From contig JAQSEB010000037.1 in assembly GCA_030063045.1 (NCBI GenBank), positions 2,418,001 to 2,482,000 on the forward strand: a stretch of DNA of 64,000 nucleotides, read 5' to 3'. The position numbers were made by a program, and so were the translations under genes. Positions 46,905-57,578 of this stretch are shown here, one piece after another (the stretch's first letter is position 1; every line of letters starts with the position of its first letter). The notes beneath the pieces are model-generated. The model was not told where the DNA came from. It searched no databases and worked only from the letters and a program-made list of their open reading frames with translations. This stretch comes from Pratylenchus scribneri. Lineage: Eukaryota; Nematoda; Chromadorea; Rhabditida; Pratylenchidae.

Positions 46905-47924
46905 GAAAAAATGTAAAATGATAATAATAACTTCTCAAAATATTAGGTCAAAATAAAATTTTAACTTTACGACTTTCCGGTAGCATTTTCATGCAATGCA
47001 TCTACCATTTTCCTAATTTTATATATTATTAAAAATTTAACAAGAACTCTTTTAGGAATTGGAAATCTTTTTATTTAAAAACAAAAAATTTTTAATTAAA
47101 TGATGGAAAAAATTTAATTAATTGATAAAAATTACCAAATATAATGATGATTTTTGACCTTTAATTTATCGATGCCGATTCATTTAAAAAAAATCTAGGA
47201 ATCAGAAAGGGGCAAAATTAAAGAATTGAAAAAAGAGATACAAAAAAACGAATAAATTGATCAAATATAAAATTACACTGGAAACCACCAAATTTTCACA
47301 AGCATAAAATTTTCATCGATATATTTGTGTTAATGCGATTTCGATTTCAAATCGATGTTGAATTAAATTAATCTACTGGAAATTTTAATTTTTTATCAGT
47401 TTCATTAAATAATTATTAATATTCCAATAAATTTGACTTATCATTAGTTTACCGTTTTAATATATATATTTAAACTAAACAAATATTTATATTATAGTTG
47501 GTCTTGATTTATAATTGGATAAAATTAAAACAAGGTGAGCTATGTCGAATAATACCTCTCTGCCTAAAAAACTGAACTCTATTAACCATCATTGATTAAA
47601 TCATCCCTTGAAAGAAGAATTTTTAAAATGCTATTAAAATGTCCATCAGAATGTCCTAAACTGGAAATGAAACTGTTTCACTCACTAAGACCGATGAAAA
47701 TTTTAAAAATTGCATTGAATGAATTCTCCAAAACTAACCAAGGCCTAAATGAAGGTCCGCTGTCTCCCCTATTACGTACCTCAATCTCCATCTCAAATCG
47801 CATTCCAAATCCTGAATTCATCATCTCTCAATCAATACATGCCACGCATTGATCGATTTGCATTTTATATATCAGGCAAATATATTTTTTCCTTTCTCTT
47901 ATCTCTGAAATATACTCTCAGCAA
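46905..47924. other. Gap between duplicated units
   Basis: AT-rich, no supported exon. The open frame at 47592-47852 has ordinary composition but no start context, splice partner or family, so it is left uncalled. Confidence 0.4.
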
Positions 47925-48944
47925 AAATTGTCCCTGTAACTACCCGCTGGATCTTTCGCATTTTTATCATTTCTTTTGACATTTTTTTTATTTTATTCTG
48001 CCATTTTTCAGAGTTTTATATACTTTTTAATTGAAAAAATTGATGAAAAACATTTTGTTTTATGCCAATCATATGTTAAAAAAATGTTTAGCCATGACAA
48101 AACATGTAAATTTAGATTCGGTTGTGGCAATTGATGTGTAAAAAAGTGAAATGGCAGTCACATCGGCACTACACTTACGAAAAGCATAGTCAATAAATTT
48201 TATCAGTGTATAGAAGAAGAAGATGATGAAATTCTCCATTATATAACATCATTTTATCGTTCTTAAAATAATTTAAAAATTTGAAAAATAGTAAAAGTTT
48301 AATAGAATAGATTTTAAGGAGGGAAAAACTTTTGGATTTTTGTAAAAATCACAAAATAAAAACCTCCACGAAATAAATTACAATAAGAACAGGATTAAAT
48401 GGATGGAAATATTTTGAAATTATGGTCCGGTTGCATAATATTGCCAATACAAAATGCCAAAGTCCAATTACCAATTTTTTCATCTACCAGCAGATGAAGA
48501 ACCTCCTTTTCTAACTCGGGCATGTCCGTGGCTACGATATCCTGGTCTATCTGAGTATGGCTTTTCATCTTCTTTTCTTTTATCGTCTCGATCTTTTCAT
48601 CTTGTTTTCTTTTTTCCTCTCTGCAAACTTTTAGGTGAGCCTCCTTCATCTTACTCTGTGATTTCAAATTTTTTTATAAATTTTTAAATATCTGTGGAAT
48701 GGGATTGTAGAAACCCGGTATTGGAAAAAATACATTTTCCAATAAAAATTTTATTATTTTCTAAAAATTTTTCTCTTTATTTAAATTATATTTATTTTAT
48801 AAGGCTATTCTTCACTGCAATATCAGGGCACCTTCCTTCCTTGCTGGTGGAGTATTACAATTTGTTTATTTACCCTTTTTTTTTTCTCTGCTACATAGAA
48901 ATTTTTTTTAATTCAAAATTAATTTTATTTTAAAACCAGTCCCT
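47925..48944. repeat. Segmental duplication, unit 2 (partial)
   Basis: Begins with text matching 49630-49720 (CAAAAATTGTCCCTGTAA...) and runs through exon 2 of the secreted-protein gene into its intron. It is cut at about 48945 by a GC-rich insertion; exon 1 and the rest of the unit are absent. Confidence 0.75.
48480..48655 (-). pseudogene. Secreted-protein gene, copy 2: exon 2 only, frameshifted
   Basis: Exon 2 starts at 48655 after the acceptor AATCACAG and reads SKMKEAHLKVC, keeping H-x3-C. A one-base deletion within the Lys/Glu-rich stretch then moves the frame away from the HGHAR tail, whose codons survive in the other frame. The resulting frame stays open for about 90 codons. No exon 1 is present upstream (the unit is interrupted at 48945), so this copy has no signal peptide. 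Confidence 0.65.
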
Positions 48945-49620
48945 TCGGTACTGCTTTAGCGGTTAGACTGGGCGAAATGTAATGAATTATTTTTGAAAGC
49001 GCGGGGCGCTTTAAGGACCCCTAGTTGATTTGTAGAATTCGGAAAAAATTATGACATTCTGCGTTAAAATATTTGTAGTGTTAATCTAATTTTCATTCTT
49101 TTTGGCCTACATCGCTCGACCCTTAAATTTTTCCGCAAAGCTCGCTCCGCTCGCCCATTATTATTTAGTAGTACTCGCTTTGCTCGCCTTGTTTATTTAT
49201 CACTTTCGCTCCCCAAAAGTGTTGTGTTCAATTGGGGTTAGCCTCTTCAACCTGGCTCACAACAGCCACTGTTATTAGGCGAAGAGTTACCGGCGTACGA
49301 CCGCGAGGAGGCCTGCGAGGTGTGGCTACCTTGTACGCCAACAGGCCGGTGGAATTACATTATAATTTCGTTTGATGCAATGGCAATCAAATCCAATGCA
49401 TCGCAAGGCGGACTGGTGGACAATCCTCTGGGTCTTTTTCTAAAGCCACATCCAACCATCGACCTCGCCTTCACCGACCTGCCCCCATCCTATTTTATTC
49501 TTTCGAATGCAGTCAACGGTTAAATTGACCGACCCAACGGTTCAGCCCATTCGACTATGCTCCGGTATAGTAATACCATCCTTGCATAGGAATGGGTGGC
49601 TATGAATATTTTTAACAATT
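48945..49620. mobile_element. GC-rich insertion in unit 2
   Basis: Interrupts homology between unit 2 and its relatives. The left half has the AGCGCGGGGCGCTTT palindrome and CTCGCT(CC/TT)GCTCGCC phrases like the GAA-loop hairpin family. The right half holds an exon-like open frame (49242-49523). Base composition is unlike the flanks. No terminal repeats were found. Confidence 0.5.
49242..49523 (+). pseudogene. Orphan exon of unknown protein inside insertion
   Basis: After an acceptor-like GGGTTAG, a 94-codon frame runs to TAA at 49521-49523. It contains LLLGEELPAYDREEACEVW, GRWNYIIISFDAMAIKS and DLAFTDLPPSYFILSNAVNG, with well-mixed composition and much higher GC than its surroundings. It looks like the last exon of a real gene, moved here with the insertion. 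No start or partner exon is visible. I do not recognise the family. Confidence 0.4.
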
Positions 49621-50138
49621 TTTGGCTGACTCGGCAAAAATTGTCCCTGTAATTGCCCGCGGGATGTTTCGCATTGTGATTTGTGATCATTTCCTTTGAC
49701 ATTTTTTTTATTTTGTTCAACATTTTGTTTTACGCCAATCACTAAAATTTACAGATGTTTAGCCATGACAAAACTTGTAAATTTAGATTCGGTTATGGCA
49801 ATTGATGTGTAAAAAAGTGAATTGACGGTCAAATCGATGGGCTACACTGAACAGCATAAACAATAAATTTTATCGGTTTATAGAAGAAAAAGATATGAAA
49901 TTTTTCATTATAACATCATTTTATCGTTCTTAAAATAATTTAAAAATTTGAAAAATAGTAAAAGTTTAATAGAATAGATTTTAAGGAGGGAAAAACTTTT
50001 GGATTTTTGTAAAAATCACAAAATAAAAACCTCCATGAAATAAATTACAATATAGAATAGGATTAAATGGATGGAAATATTTTGCAATTATGGTCCGGAT
50101 GCATAATATTGCCAATACAAAATGCCAATCCAATTTTG

Positions 50139-51336
50139 TCATCTACCAGATGAAGAACCTCCGTATCTAACTCGGGCATGTCCGTGGCTACGATATCCTG
50201 GTCTATCTGAGTATGGCTTTTCATCCTCTTTTCTTTTTTCGTCTCGTTCTTTTTCTTCTTGTCTTTTCTTAGCATCGCAATTATTATAGTGAGAGTTCTT
50301 CATCATTTCCTGTGAGAATGCGATAAATATAAAATTTGCTTTTATTTTAAAATTTTTTATAATTGGAAATATCTCTTGAATGGGATTGAAACCCAGTATA
50401 GGAAAAAATATTTTTCCATTAAAAATTTTATTATTTTCTAAAAATTTTTCTCTTTATTTTAAATTATTTATTTTATAAGGCAATTCCCCACTGCACAATA
50501 TCAGAAAAGCCTTCCTTCCCTGGGGCAATATTCCGAACATTTGCTTATTTAAGAAATAATATCTTTTTGCCCTGAGAATTAAATCTTTTTGCCGAAAAAA
50601 TGCATTCTCTTGCCAAAAGATAATTTTTTTGATTATAAATTTTAGTGCTGTAAACTAGATCCCAAACCATTTACATATTTGTAGAACTCATAGAGTCGCG
50701 TCGAATGATGTATAGTTAGTCGGGGTTAAAACCAAAACCAAAAAGTTATAAACCAAAACAAAAATATGATTTAAACGGTTTAATACTTTTAATTATAGTC
50801 AAACCACGACAAACTATACATCATTCGATGCGTATCAATGAGCTCTACAAATATGCTAAATTGATTGGAGTTTTAGGATCCAGCACTAAAAAGTTATAAT
50901 CAAAAAACTGTTCTTTCGGCAAAAGAATACATTTTTTCGGCAAAAGGGTTTAATTCTTTCGGCAAATACGCACCCGTTTATTTAACCCTTTTTTCTCTTC
51001 TACATAAAAAATTTTATTGAATTTTAAATTAATTATAGTTCAAAATATTTCAAATTTATATTATATTTTTGCTTTTTTCTTGTTAAAAAGATCAATTTTC
51101 AATTATAATATATTTAAAAATTTCCTCCTGTCGGAAACGGCATGCAGAGGAAAGTAATTCCTAATTTTATATATTTTCAGATATTGTCTAACTATTGGAT
51201 TATTGTGATGGTAAGTGAATGTTTCGTGGCAATATTCACATTTCCATGACTTGGTGTCGCTTTCAATTTGTTGCGGAATGAATGTAATGGCCAAAATGAT
51301 GACAAAAAGGAATGTTAAAGAGGAGGAAAATTGCAT
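50139..51336 (-). CDS. Small secreted protein with C-x2-C...H-x3-C residues, copy 3, intact
   Basis: Exons 51336-51193 and 50309-50139 join in phase to give 104 residues. Residues 1-26 are a clear signal peptide (MQFSSSLTFLFVIILAITFI). The mature part has C33-x2-C36, HH 43-44, and H55-x3-C59 encoded by exon 2, which could bind zinc. A Lys/Glu/Arg-rich stretch (about 62-79) and a tail GYRSHGHARVRYGGSSSGR follow. A paralogue at 59398-62245 keeps signal peptide, C-x2-C, H-x3-C and HGHAR while other residues differ, so this frame is the real one. Another frame of exon 2 (50275-50063) is open for 70 codons but is not conserved in copy 4. The intron carries an insertion. Secreted role is inferred; a parasite effector is possible but unproven. 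Confidence 0.75.
50551..50983. mobile_element. Foldback insertion in the copy 3 intron
   Basis: Absent from the same intron in unit 1. Outer arms contain CTTTTTGCCGAAAAAATGCA and the complement-like TTTTTTCGGCAAAAGGG; inner arms GTCGAATGATGTATAGTT and AACTATACATCATTCGATG pair well. A TTATTTAA-like sequence flanks both ends and may be the target duplication. Confidence 0.7.
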
Positions 51337-51739
51337 TTTTATCTGTTTTTTTTTATTTCACTGTAATTTTAATTGCGGGATGAGGAAAAATATATACTAT
51401 TCTAAATTTATAAAATAGAATAAGAGAAGGAAATTTTTTGCCTAATTTTGCTTGTACTTTTTTTATTCATTTTAATTGGAATTTTCACCATTAAAATTAA
51501 AAAAATTTATTTTAGAAAAATTGGGAGGCTATTTTATTAATAAATTTAATGAGGAATTATTAAAATAAATTATATTAAATAAGCCCATATCTTGGCTGAT
51601 TTTTAAATTCATTTTCAATGCCCCAATCGAATAAATAAATCCGGCAAAAAATTATAAAATATTGTGGCATGATCTCTTTTTGATCAGTCTTTGGTGTACA
51701 TTTTTGTGATCAGTCATAAAAAAATTTAATTCGCCCCTG

Positions 51740-51830
51740 GCGCAACATTTGGGCTCTACATTTCTGGACTGACATTTACTTTTAACCCGACTTTTATGGC
51801 TCGAGCCTCGACATTTTGGGATTGAAAAAA
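51740..51830. repeat. GC-rich short tandem repeat, unit 3
   Basis: Shorter, more degenerate relative of 43729-43865, beside a single 88-bp monomer (about 51605-51700). Confidence 0.5.
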
Positions 51831-52006
51831 GTGTAAAATGATAATAAAATTTAACTTCCCAATATATTTAGTCCAAAATAAAAATTTTAACTTTCCTCTT
51901 TCCGGCAACATTATGTAATCCATCCACCATTTTCCAAGTTTTATATATTGTTAAATATTTAATAAAAATTATTTTATGCCATAAGATTTATTAAAGTCAT
52001 AAAAGG

Positions 52007-52198
52007 GAGGATGAATTCCAATTTGGTCGTACATATTATGAAATTGATCAGACTAGACCAATAACTGGGAGTGTTCATTCAAAAACATATATTGCTAATG
52101 ATCGGGCGGCAATCGGTGATCTTTTTCGAATATTTGAAGGAAATCTGAAACGAGATGATGCGCGTTTTGGATTGTCCATTTACATGCACTTAAATATA
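52007..52198 (+). CDS. Acidic exon of an unrecognised gene, unit 3
   Basis: A 64-codon open stretch reads EDEFQFGRTYYEIDQTRPIT through AAIGDLFRIFEGNLKRDD to FGLSIYMHLNI, then a possible donor (GTTATAA). Composition is protein-like and most differences from the unit 1 copy are at the amino-acid level or frame-breaking, so the unit 1 copy has decayed. No start or partner exon was found nearby. It might be one exon of a second duplicated gene on the opposite strand to the secreted-protein gene. Confidence 0.4.
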
Positions 52199-52384
52199 GT
52201 TATAATCTAAGTAAGACTTCGAAATCTGACTGAGTCAATTAATGTATTTACCTGTCTTTTTAATTTGTTCACATTTTTGATAATTTGCAAAAATATTTTG
52301 ATGTTGCAATTATTTATTTATTTTTATTTTGGACAGAAGTATCTTGGGAAGCTAATTTTTATAATCATTTTACATTTATTTTCC

Positions 52385-52530
52385 TTGAGCCAGAAATGAT
52401 GTGGCCCGAAATATATAAACCCGAAGTGTCGGGAACCGAAATGTCGAAGCCCGAAAACTGGGGCCCGTAGTGTTGAAGCCGAAAAGTCGGGCTGAAGTCT
52501 TGAGCCCGAAATGTCAGGATCCTGTGGGGG
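52385..52530. repeat. GC-rich CCCGAAATGTCG short tandem repeat, unit 3
   Basis: Counterpart of 44435-44560. Minus-strand peptides with FGSRHFG repeats come from its 15-base period. Confidence 0.65.
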
Positions 52531-52859
52531 ATTCCACAGAAAATATTCCGGATTCGGAGCCGGTTGAAGAGTGTTAAATTGTTGAAGACTAATTAACACG
52601 ATGGTCAAATAGTCTTGGTAAATCCTTACTGTGGATTGGATTGGAAATTGGAGGGAATTGATTTTAATCGAAGTCTTTAAATAATTTTATCCGATTTGAT
52701 TAAATGTTAACTGGGAGGTGAAGTGATATAATTGCCAATTTGTGAGGAGGTTTATAAAGCCAATATAATGCACGGGTGATCATCAAATCAGGCGAAACTT
52801 TGGGAATAAATGGGTAAATTTGATAAACAAAATTGAGGGAATGCAAAATCAAAGAAAGG

Positions 52860-53145
52860 AAATTTACAGGAATAAGATTAGCCGAAAAAAATTATAGTGA
52901 GAATTAAGTTGATATGAAATTATATTAGGAAAGGCATCCGTGATTGGAGGCAAAATGGGTGTGGAGGAGTAAATCAAACGAAACTTTATTTGGGGAATTG
53001 GATGGGAAGGGAATAAGATTAGTCGAAACAGAATTATAGTGAGAATTTAGTTGATATGAAATTATATTGGGAAAGGCACCGGTGATGGGAATAGGTAAAA
53101 TAGGCCGAAACTCTGTTTGGGGAATTGGAATGGGAATCATCATAA
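52860..53145. repeat. Imperfect tandem repeat of about 130 bases, unit 3
   Basis: Counterpart of 44880-45180, nearly identical. Confidence 0.6.
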
Positions 53146-53429
53146 AAAATGATAAAAAAATACTAAAAAAATGTTATGCTTTTTATTTTAGTTATTTTAT
53201 TAATTTAGCAAAATTTACCAATTTTTAACAATTTTTAGCCGACTTATGATTTTTTGTAATGGAAACATATCGAATTAATATCATTTTTTAAAATATTTTT
53301 ATCTCATCAAGAAATGTTCTAAAAATTTAAAAAAAATTATTATGACAATGGTATCTATATTTAATGAATAAATTTCCATTTTATATTCCATTTTTTTCCC
53401 AATTTTGATCTTAATTTCAAATACAACTT

Positions 53430-53635
53430 CTTAATCCAATTCCAATTTCCATTTTTTTCATCCAATCGGCACAATAGTTGAGCAGAGCAGCAGCAGAACA
53501 GTAGCAGGCGGAATCCACGGCAATATTGGTTGGGGTAGAATTTCCAATTCCCAATTGTGACTTTCTTAGCCACATATGCCCGACAAAGGATAATAAAATT
53601 TACCCTCTGGGCAAATCCCATTTTTTACGTTTTTG
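53430..53635 (-). CDS. Small Cys-containing frame conserved between units, copy 2
   Basis: Read from the start at about 53635, the frame differs from unit 1 by one base in an A run (KKKWDLP instead of KKKMGFA). The IGNSTPTNIAVDSACYC block is in another frame, so an intron or a frameshift must separate them; here that block continues past the unit 1 stop as NYCADWMKK. Neither copy is clearly intact. Confidence 0.25.
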
Positions 53636-54172
53636 ATCGTTGATCATTAAAATAATTATAAAATATTTTAATTTAAAAAATGGCAAAATAAATTATAAAA
53701 GAGCAAAAATAAATTCTGTCTGCGACACATTTGGCATAAATTGCTGATTGGGATTTGGGATCATTTGTTGGGATTAAATAATAGAATGTTCAACTAATAA
53801 AAGTATTTGATTCTTCAATTCTGCCATTCTATGTGGATCAGTATGGAAATTTATGATCGTCAATGGGAAGAGTTTACAAAAAATTAAATTCCATTTGTTT
53901 TAGAACTGCGCAGATTTGCACGACTGTAACTTTTTTATTTTTGTATTTTATATGAAATGAATTTTATATTCATATTCTGCTCATCAAGATGAATCAAATG
54001 AGCTATAATTTGCCCAAAAAATGTAAAAATTTTTTGAGTTCAGTCCCATAAGTTTGAGACCCTTCACATTTACTATTTTCAAAACTTGACCAAAAATGCT
54101 TGCAAGCTAAAAATTTTTGACATTTTTGGAAAAACATTTTTTTGAAATTTTTGGCGGATGTAAACTACATAA

Positions 54173-54555
54173 GTTCCAAATTTTCAATGCCCCAATCGAA
54201 TAAATAAATCGGGCTAAAAATTATAAAATATTGTGGCATGATCTCTTTTTGATCAGTCTTTTTCCAAATTTTCAATGCCCCAATCGAATAAATAAATCCG
54301 GCAAAAAATTATAAAATTTTGTGGCATGATCTCTTTTTGATCAGTCTTTTTCCAAATTTTCAATGCCCCAATCGAATAAATAAATCCGGCAAAAAATTAT
54401 AAAATATTGTGGCATGATCTCTTTTTGATCATTCTTTTTCCAAATTTTCAATGCCCCAATCGAATAAATAAATCCGGCAAAAAATTATAAAATATTGTGG
54501 TATGATCTCTTTTTGATCAGTTTTTTTTTTCCAAAATTTTCAATGCCCCAATCGA
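54173..54555. repeat. 88-bp satellite, four to five copies
   Basis: Same monomer as 46200-46735, at the same place in unit 3. Copy number differs between the two units. Confidence 0.85.
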
Positions 54556-54556
54556 A

Positions 54557-55592
54557 TTTAGAAGTAGGGTTGGACAAAATCGGTTAACCGAACCGAAACC
54601 GAGGATTTTTGGCTGGATTGATTCGCATTTCTTCCATTATTTAGATTTATTGACCATAATAATTAAGACGATGGCATTTTCCGCATTTTATATCAATCCA
54701 ATCACAATAGTCCATCCATACATCAATCACATTATATTAATTCCAATCAATTCACTCATCTAATCAAATTTTATTCTATTTTATAATCATTCAGGGACTC
54801 AGCTATCATTAATCAAATGGCGTGAGAAATCTGATTTGACAAATATCAATCAACTAACTGAAGGATTTAAATAATCAGTATATATCAATCAGCCGATGAG
54901 TTGGAGATTTTAAGTAAAAGAAAAACGATAAAAAATTTGTATCTTGGTAAAGATTGACAATTTCTTGATAAATAATGTACCTTTTATGACAAAATGGACA
55001 TCAAATTCGCGGATTCTTTATCAACGAAAATTCCCAAATATCCATTCGAAATATACAAATTTATTTTTGTAAAATTTTATCCGTTTTTTGAAACGTTTGT
55101 CTACACTCCATGCTCTACCTCTATGATCCACCATAAATCATGGTCATGCGAAGCATTTTATCTTAAGATAATTAAAAAATTAAGTCATTTTTTAAATAAA
55201 TTTTAACTAGAGAATTAAGCCGTTAAACCATTTTTGAAAAAAATTTAAAATCAATTTATTTCGACTTCCATTCCCGAAAAGTCTAATTGAATCGATTTGA
55301 CTAAAATTTTTAGTCTATAATGAGTTTCAAGTTTCAATTCGTTCATCAATGGAAAATTACTTATTATTTTCATTTTTTTTTTGATTTAATAAAGTTGAAA
55401 AATGATAAACATTAAATAATAGAATACAATTTTAAAACAAATTTATTTAATTATTTTATTTTTATCCTTCTCTCACAGTTTATCATGTTCTTTTGTGGTG
55501 GAATTAAATAATAAAAATGACAAAATAAGCATTATTGCATAAATAGGTAATGGGATTAATTTAGCATTCTTTCCACCGAATCTATCCCTTGT
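54557..55592. other. Intergenic; starts with a hAT-like MITE end
   Basis: About 54567 has AGGGTTGGACAAAATCGGTT followed by AACCGAACCGAAACCG, a typical end of a foldback element, but no matching second end was found before the F-box gene. The frame at 54994-55206 has no recognisable domain. Confidence 0.4.
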
Positions 55593-57578
55593 TCATATTG
55601 TATTTTCATCCATATTTTCTTGGTTTGATTCTTGTTGTTCAATCATCTAAAAAATCAGAATTATTTCCGGAATGAAACACAAAAAATCAGAATTGCTTCC
55701 GGAATGAAACACAAAAAATCAGAATTGTTTCCGGAATGAAACACAAAAAATCAGAATTGCTTCCGGAATGAAACACAAAAAATCAGAATTGTTTCCGGAA
55801 TGAAACACAAAAAATCAGAATTGCTTCCGGAATGAAACACAAAAAATCAGAATTGCTTCAGGAATGAAACACAAAAATCAGAATTGTTTCCAGATTGAAA
55901 CACAAAAAATCAGAATTGCTTCCGGATTGAAACACAAAAAATCGGAATTGTTTCCGGAATGAAACACAAAAAATTAGAATTATTTCCGGAATGAAACACA
56001 AAAAATCAGAATTGTTTCCAGAATGAAACACAAAAAATCAGAATTGTTTCCGGAAGGATCTACCTTTTGATAAAATGTTCTGATCTGAACAGCCGGTGAA
56101 GGAATATTTTCATCTGCTTCAACAGAAACGATAGTGGGCGCGGCAGTATCATCAGAATACTATGGAATAAGATATAAATAATTTTTTTTTGTTTAATTAT
56201 TTTTTAAGTAAAATATTTAATAAAATATAATATTATAAATTTGGTACTTAAAGAGAGTGCCCTCTTTTGGATTACCTTTTCCAAAAATGCATGAATGAAG
56301 GCAGAAACATTATCAGTTAAGAAAGGCGTGATTTGGGCCCTTTTTTCTTGTTGAATATTAAGAAAAATATTGACAGCAATTTGAAAATGAAGAGCACAGA
56401 TAATATTTGCTGATTCTGCCAAAGGGAGCAATTCGAGAATATTTGCTGGCCATTGGTAGGAATAAGACGAATGATGGCTAATGATTTCGACCTTTTTATG
56501 AAGTGAAAGTTTGGTGAAAATATCGGCTGCTTCTTGGGGATGAAGTAGCTTTATTATATTGGCTGCAGTTCGAAAATGTATAGAACTGATAATATTTGCT
56601 GATTCTGCCGAAGGGAGTAATTCGAGAATATTTGCTGGCCACTGGTAGGAATAGGACGAAAGATGGCTAATGATATCGAACTTTATTTGATCGGGAAGCA
56701 ACGGAATAATGTCGCTTGAATTTACAAGATGGAGAAATTTGGCAATGTTCAAATGGGAAAGATGGGCAAAAAATTCTGCTGTTTTTTGCGATGTAAAGAA
56801 GCCAAGAATTTTTGTTGCTTTTGGAATTGAGAGACCATGGGGAACGGAAATGAAGCATTTTGCAGCAATTTGTTCATCCAAATGGTACAGAATATTTGCT
56901 GCCTTCTGTTCAGACAATTGGCCGAAAATTTGAGTCAATGTAAAATTTGTTGGAAATAGAGCAATAATGCTGGCTGCTTTTTGATTATTTAATTGGCCAA
57001 TGATTGCACTTTTTGATGGAAGAGGCAAATAGTCCAACAAATCAATCGCCGTTTGCGGATCCAAATGGGTGAAAATGCGGATTTGGATACGCAAGGGAAG
57101 GAGGTTAAGAATTTCGGCAGCAATTCCTTTACCCAAGTGCGATCCAGTATTTTGTTGTGTCGGCTGGAAAAATGAAATAAATTAAATAATTAAAATATTT
57201 TTTTGGCATTAAATTATTGTCAATGTGTACAACATGAATTTTGTTAGTGCCAATTATACTGTCTAAAAATATTTAATTCAAGACGACTAAAATAATAAAA
57301 AATTTTAAATTATTTATAAATACTTTTGGTCCTTTTAATGTCCTTGCTCTATATTTGGCCAAATTGCGCAGAAAATAACTTCTGGATGTGATAGATAATA
57401 CAATACATTTTTTATAGGAAAGAAATTTGAGTGATTCATCGATTAATTCGAGTGGCAAACGGCGAGAATACGAAGAAATTGTCGTTACTTTTTCTCGAAT
57501 AAATAGAATTTTACGAAGAATTTGAAAGAATGAAAAGAATATTTTGAGGAATTTTTTAGCATTATTAATATTATTCAT
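55593..57578 (-). CDS. F-box protein with helical (MgtE-N-like) repeats
   Basis: Four exons keep phase: 57578-57324, 57163-56276, 56159-56064, 55646-55593; 430 residues. Residues about 40-77 (RRLPLELIDESLKFLSYKK... LSITSRSYF) fit an F-box, the Skp1-binding helix of SCF ubiquitin ligases. Exon 2 is a run of short helical repeats of the form A.IL..L...KA..II..L, similar to the N-terminal domain of MgtE transporters or other superhelical solenoids. Two long blocks that share SSYSYQWPANILELLP (about 60 residues apart) show a recent internal duplication. The solenoid probably binds a substrate for ubiquitination. The C-terminus is acidic and Gln/Asn-rich. The last intron is entirely minisatellite. 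Confidence 0.75.
55647..56063. repeat. 32-bp minisatellite making up a whole intron
   Basis: Thirteen units of AAAAAATCAGAATTGYTTCC + GGAATGAAACAC (32 bases, one of 31) run exactly from acceptor to donor of the last F-box intron. On the sense strand each unit starts GTGTTTCATTCC and ends TTTTTT; the first unit is changed to GTAGATCCTTCC (donor) and the last ends TTTTTTAG (acceptor). Confidence 0.9.

Larger units (their letters stand above)
49713..54560. repeat. Segmental duplication, unit 3
   Basis: Collinear with 42178-46760, with an extra insertion at about 50551-50983. It holds the intact secreted-protein copy 3, the better-preserved acidic exon (52007-52198), the tandem blocks and four to five 88-bp monomers at its end. 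Confidence 0.85.

Noticed and set aside
55647..56063. CRISPR-like array of 32-bp repeats
   Set aside because: The repeats are contiguous with no unique spacers, and the array is an intron of a eukaryotic gene. It is a minisatellite.
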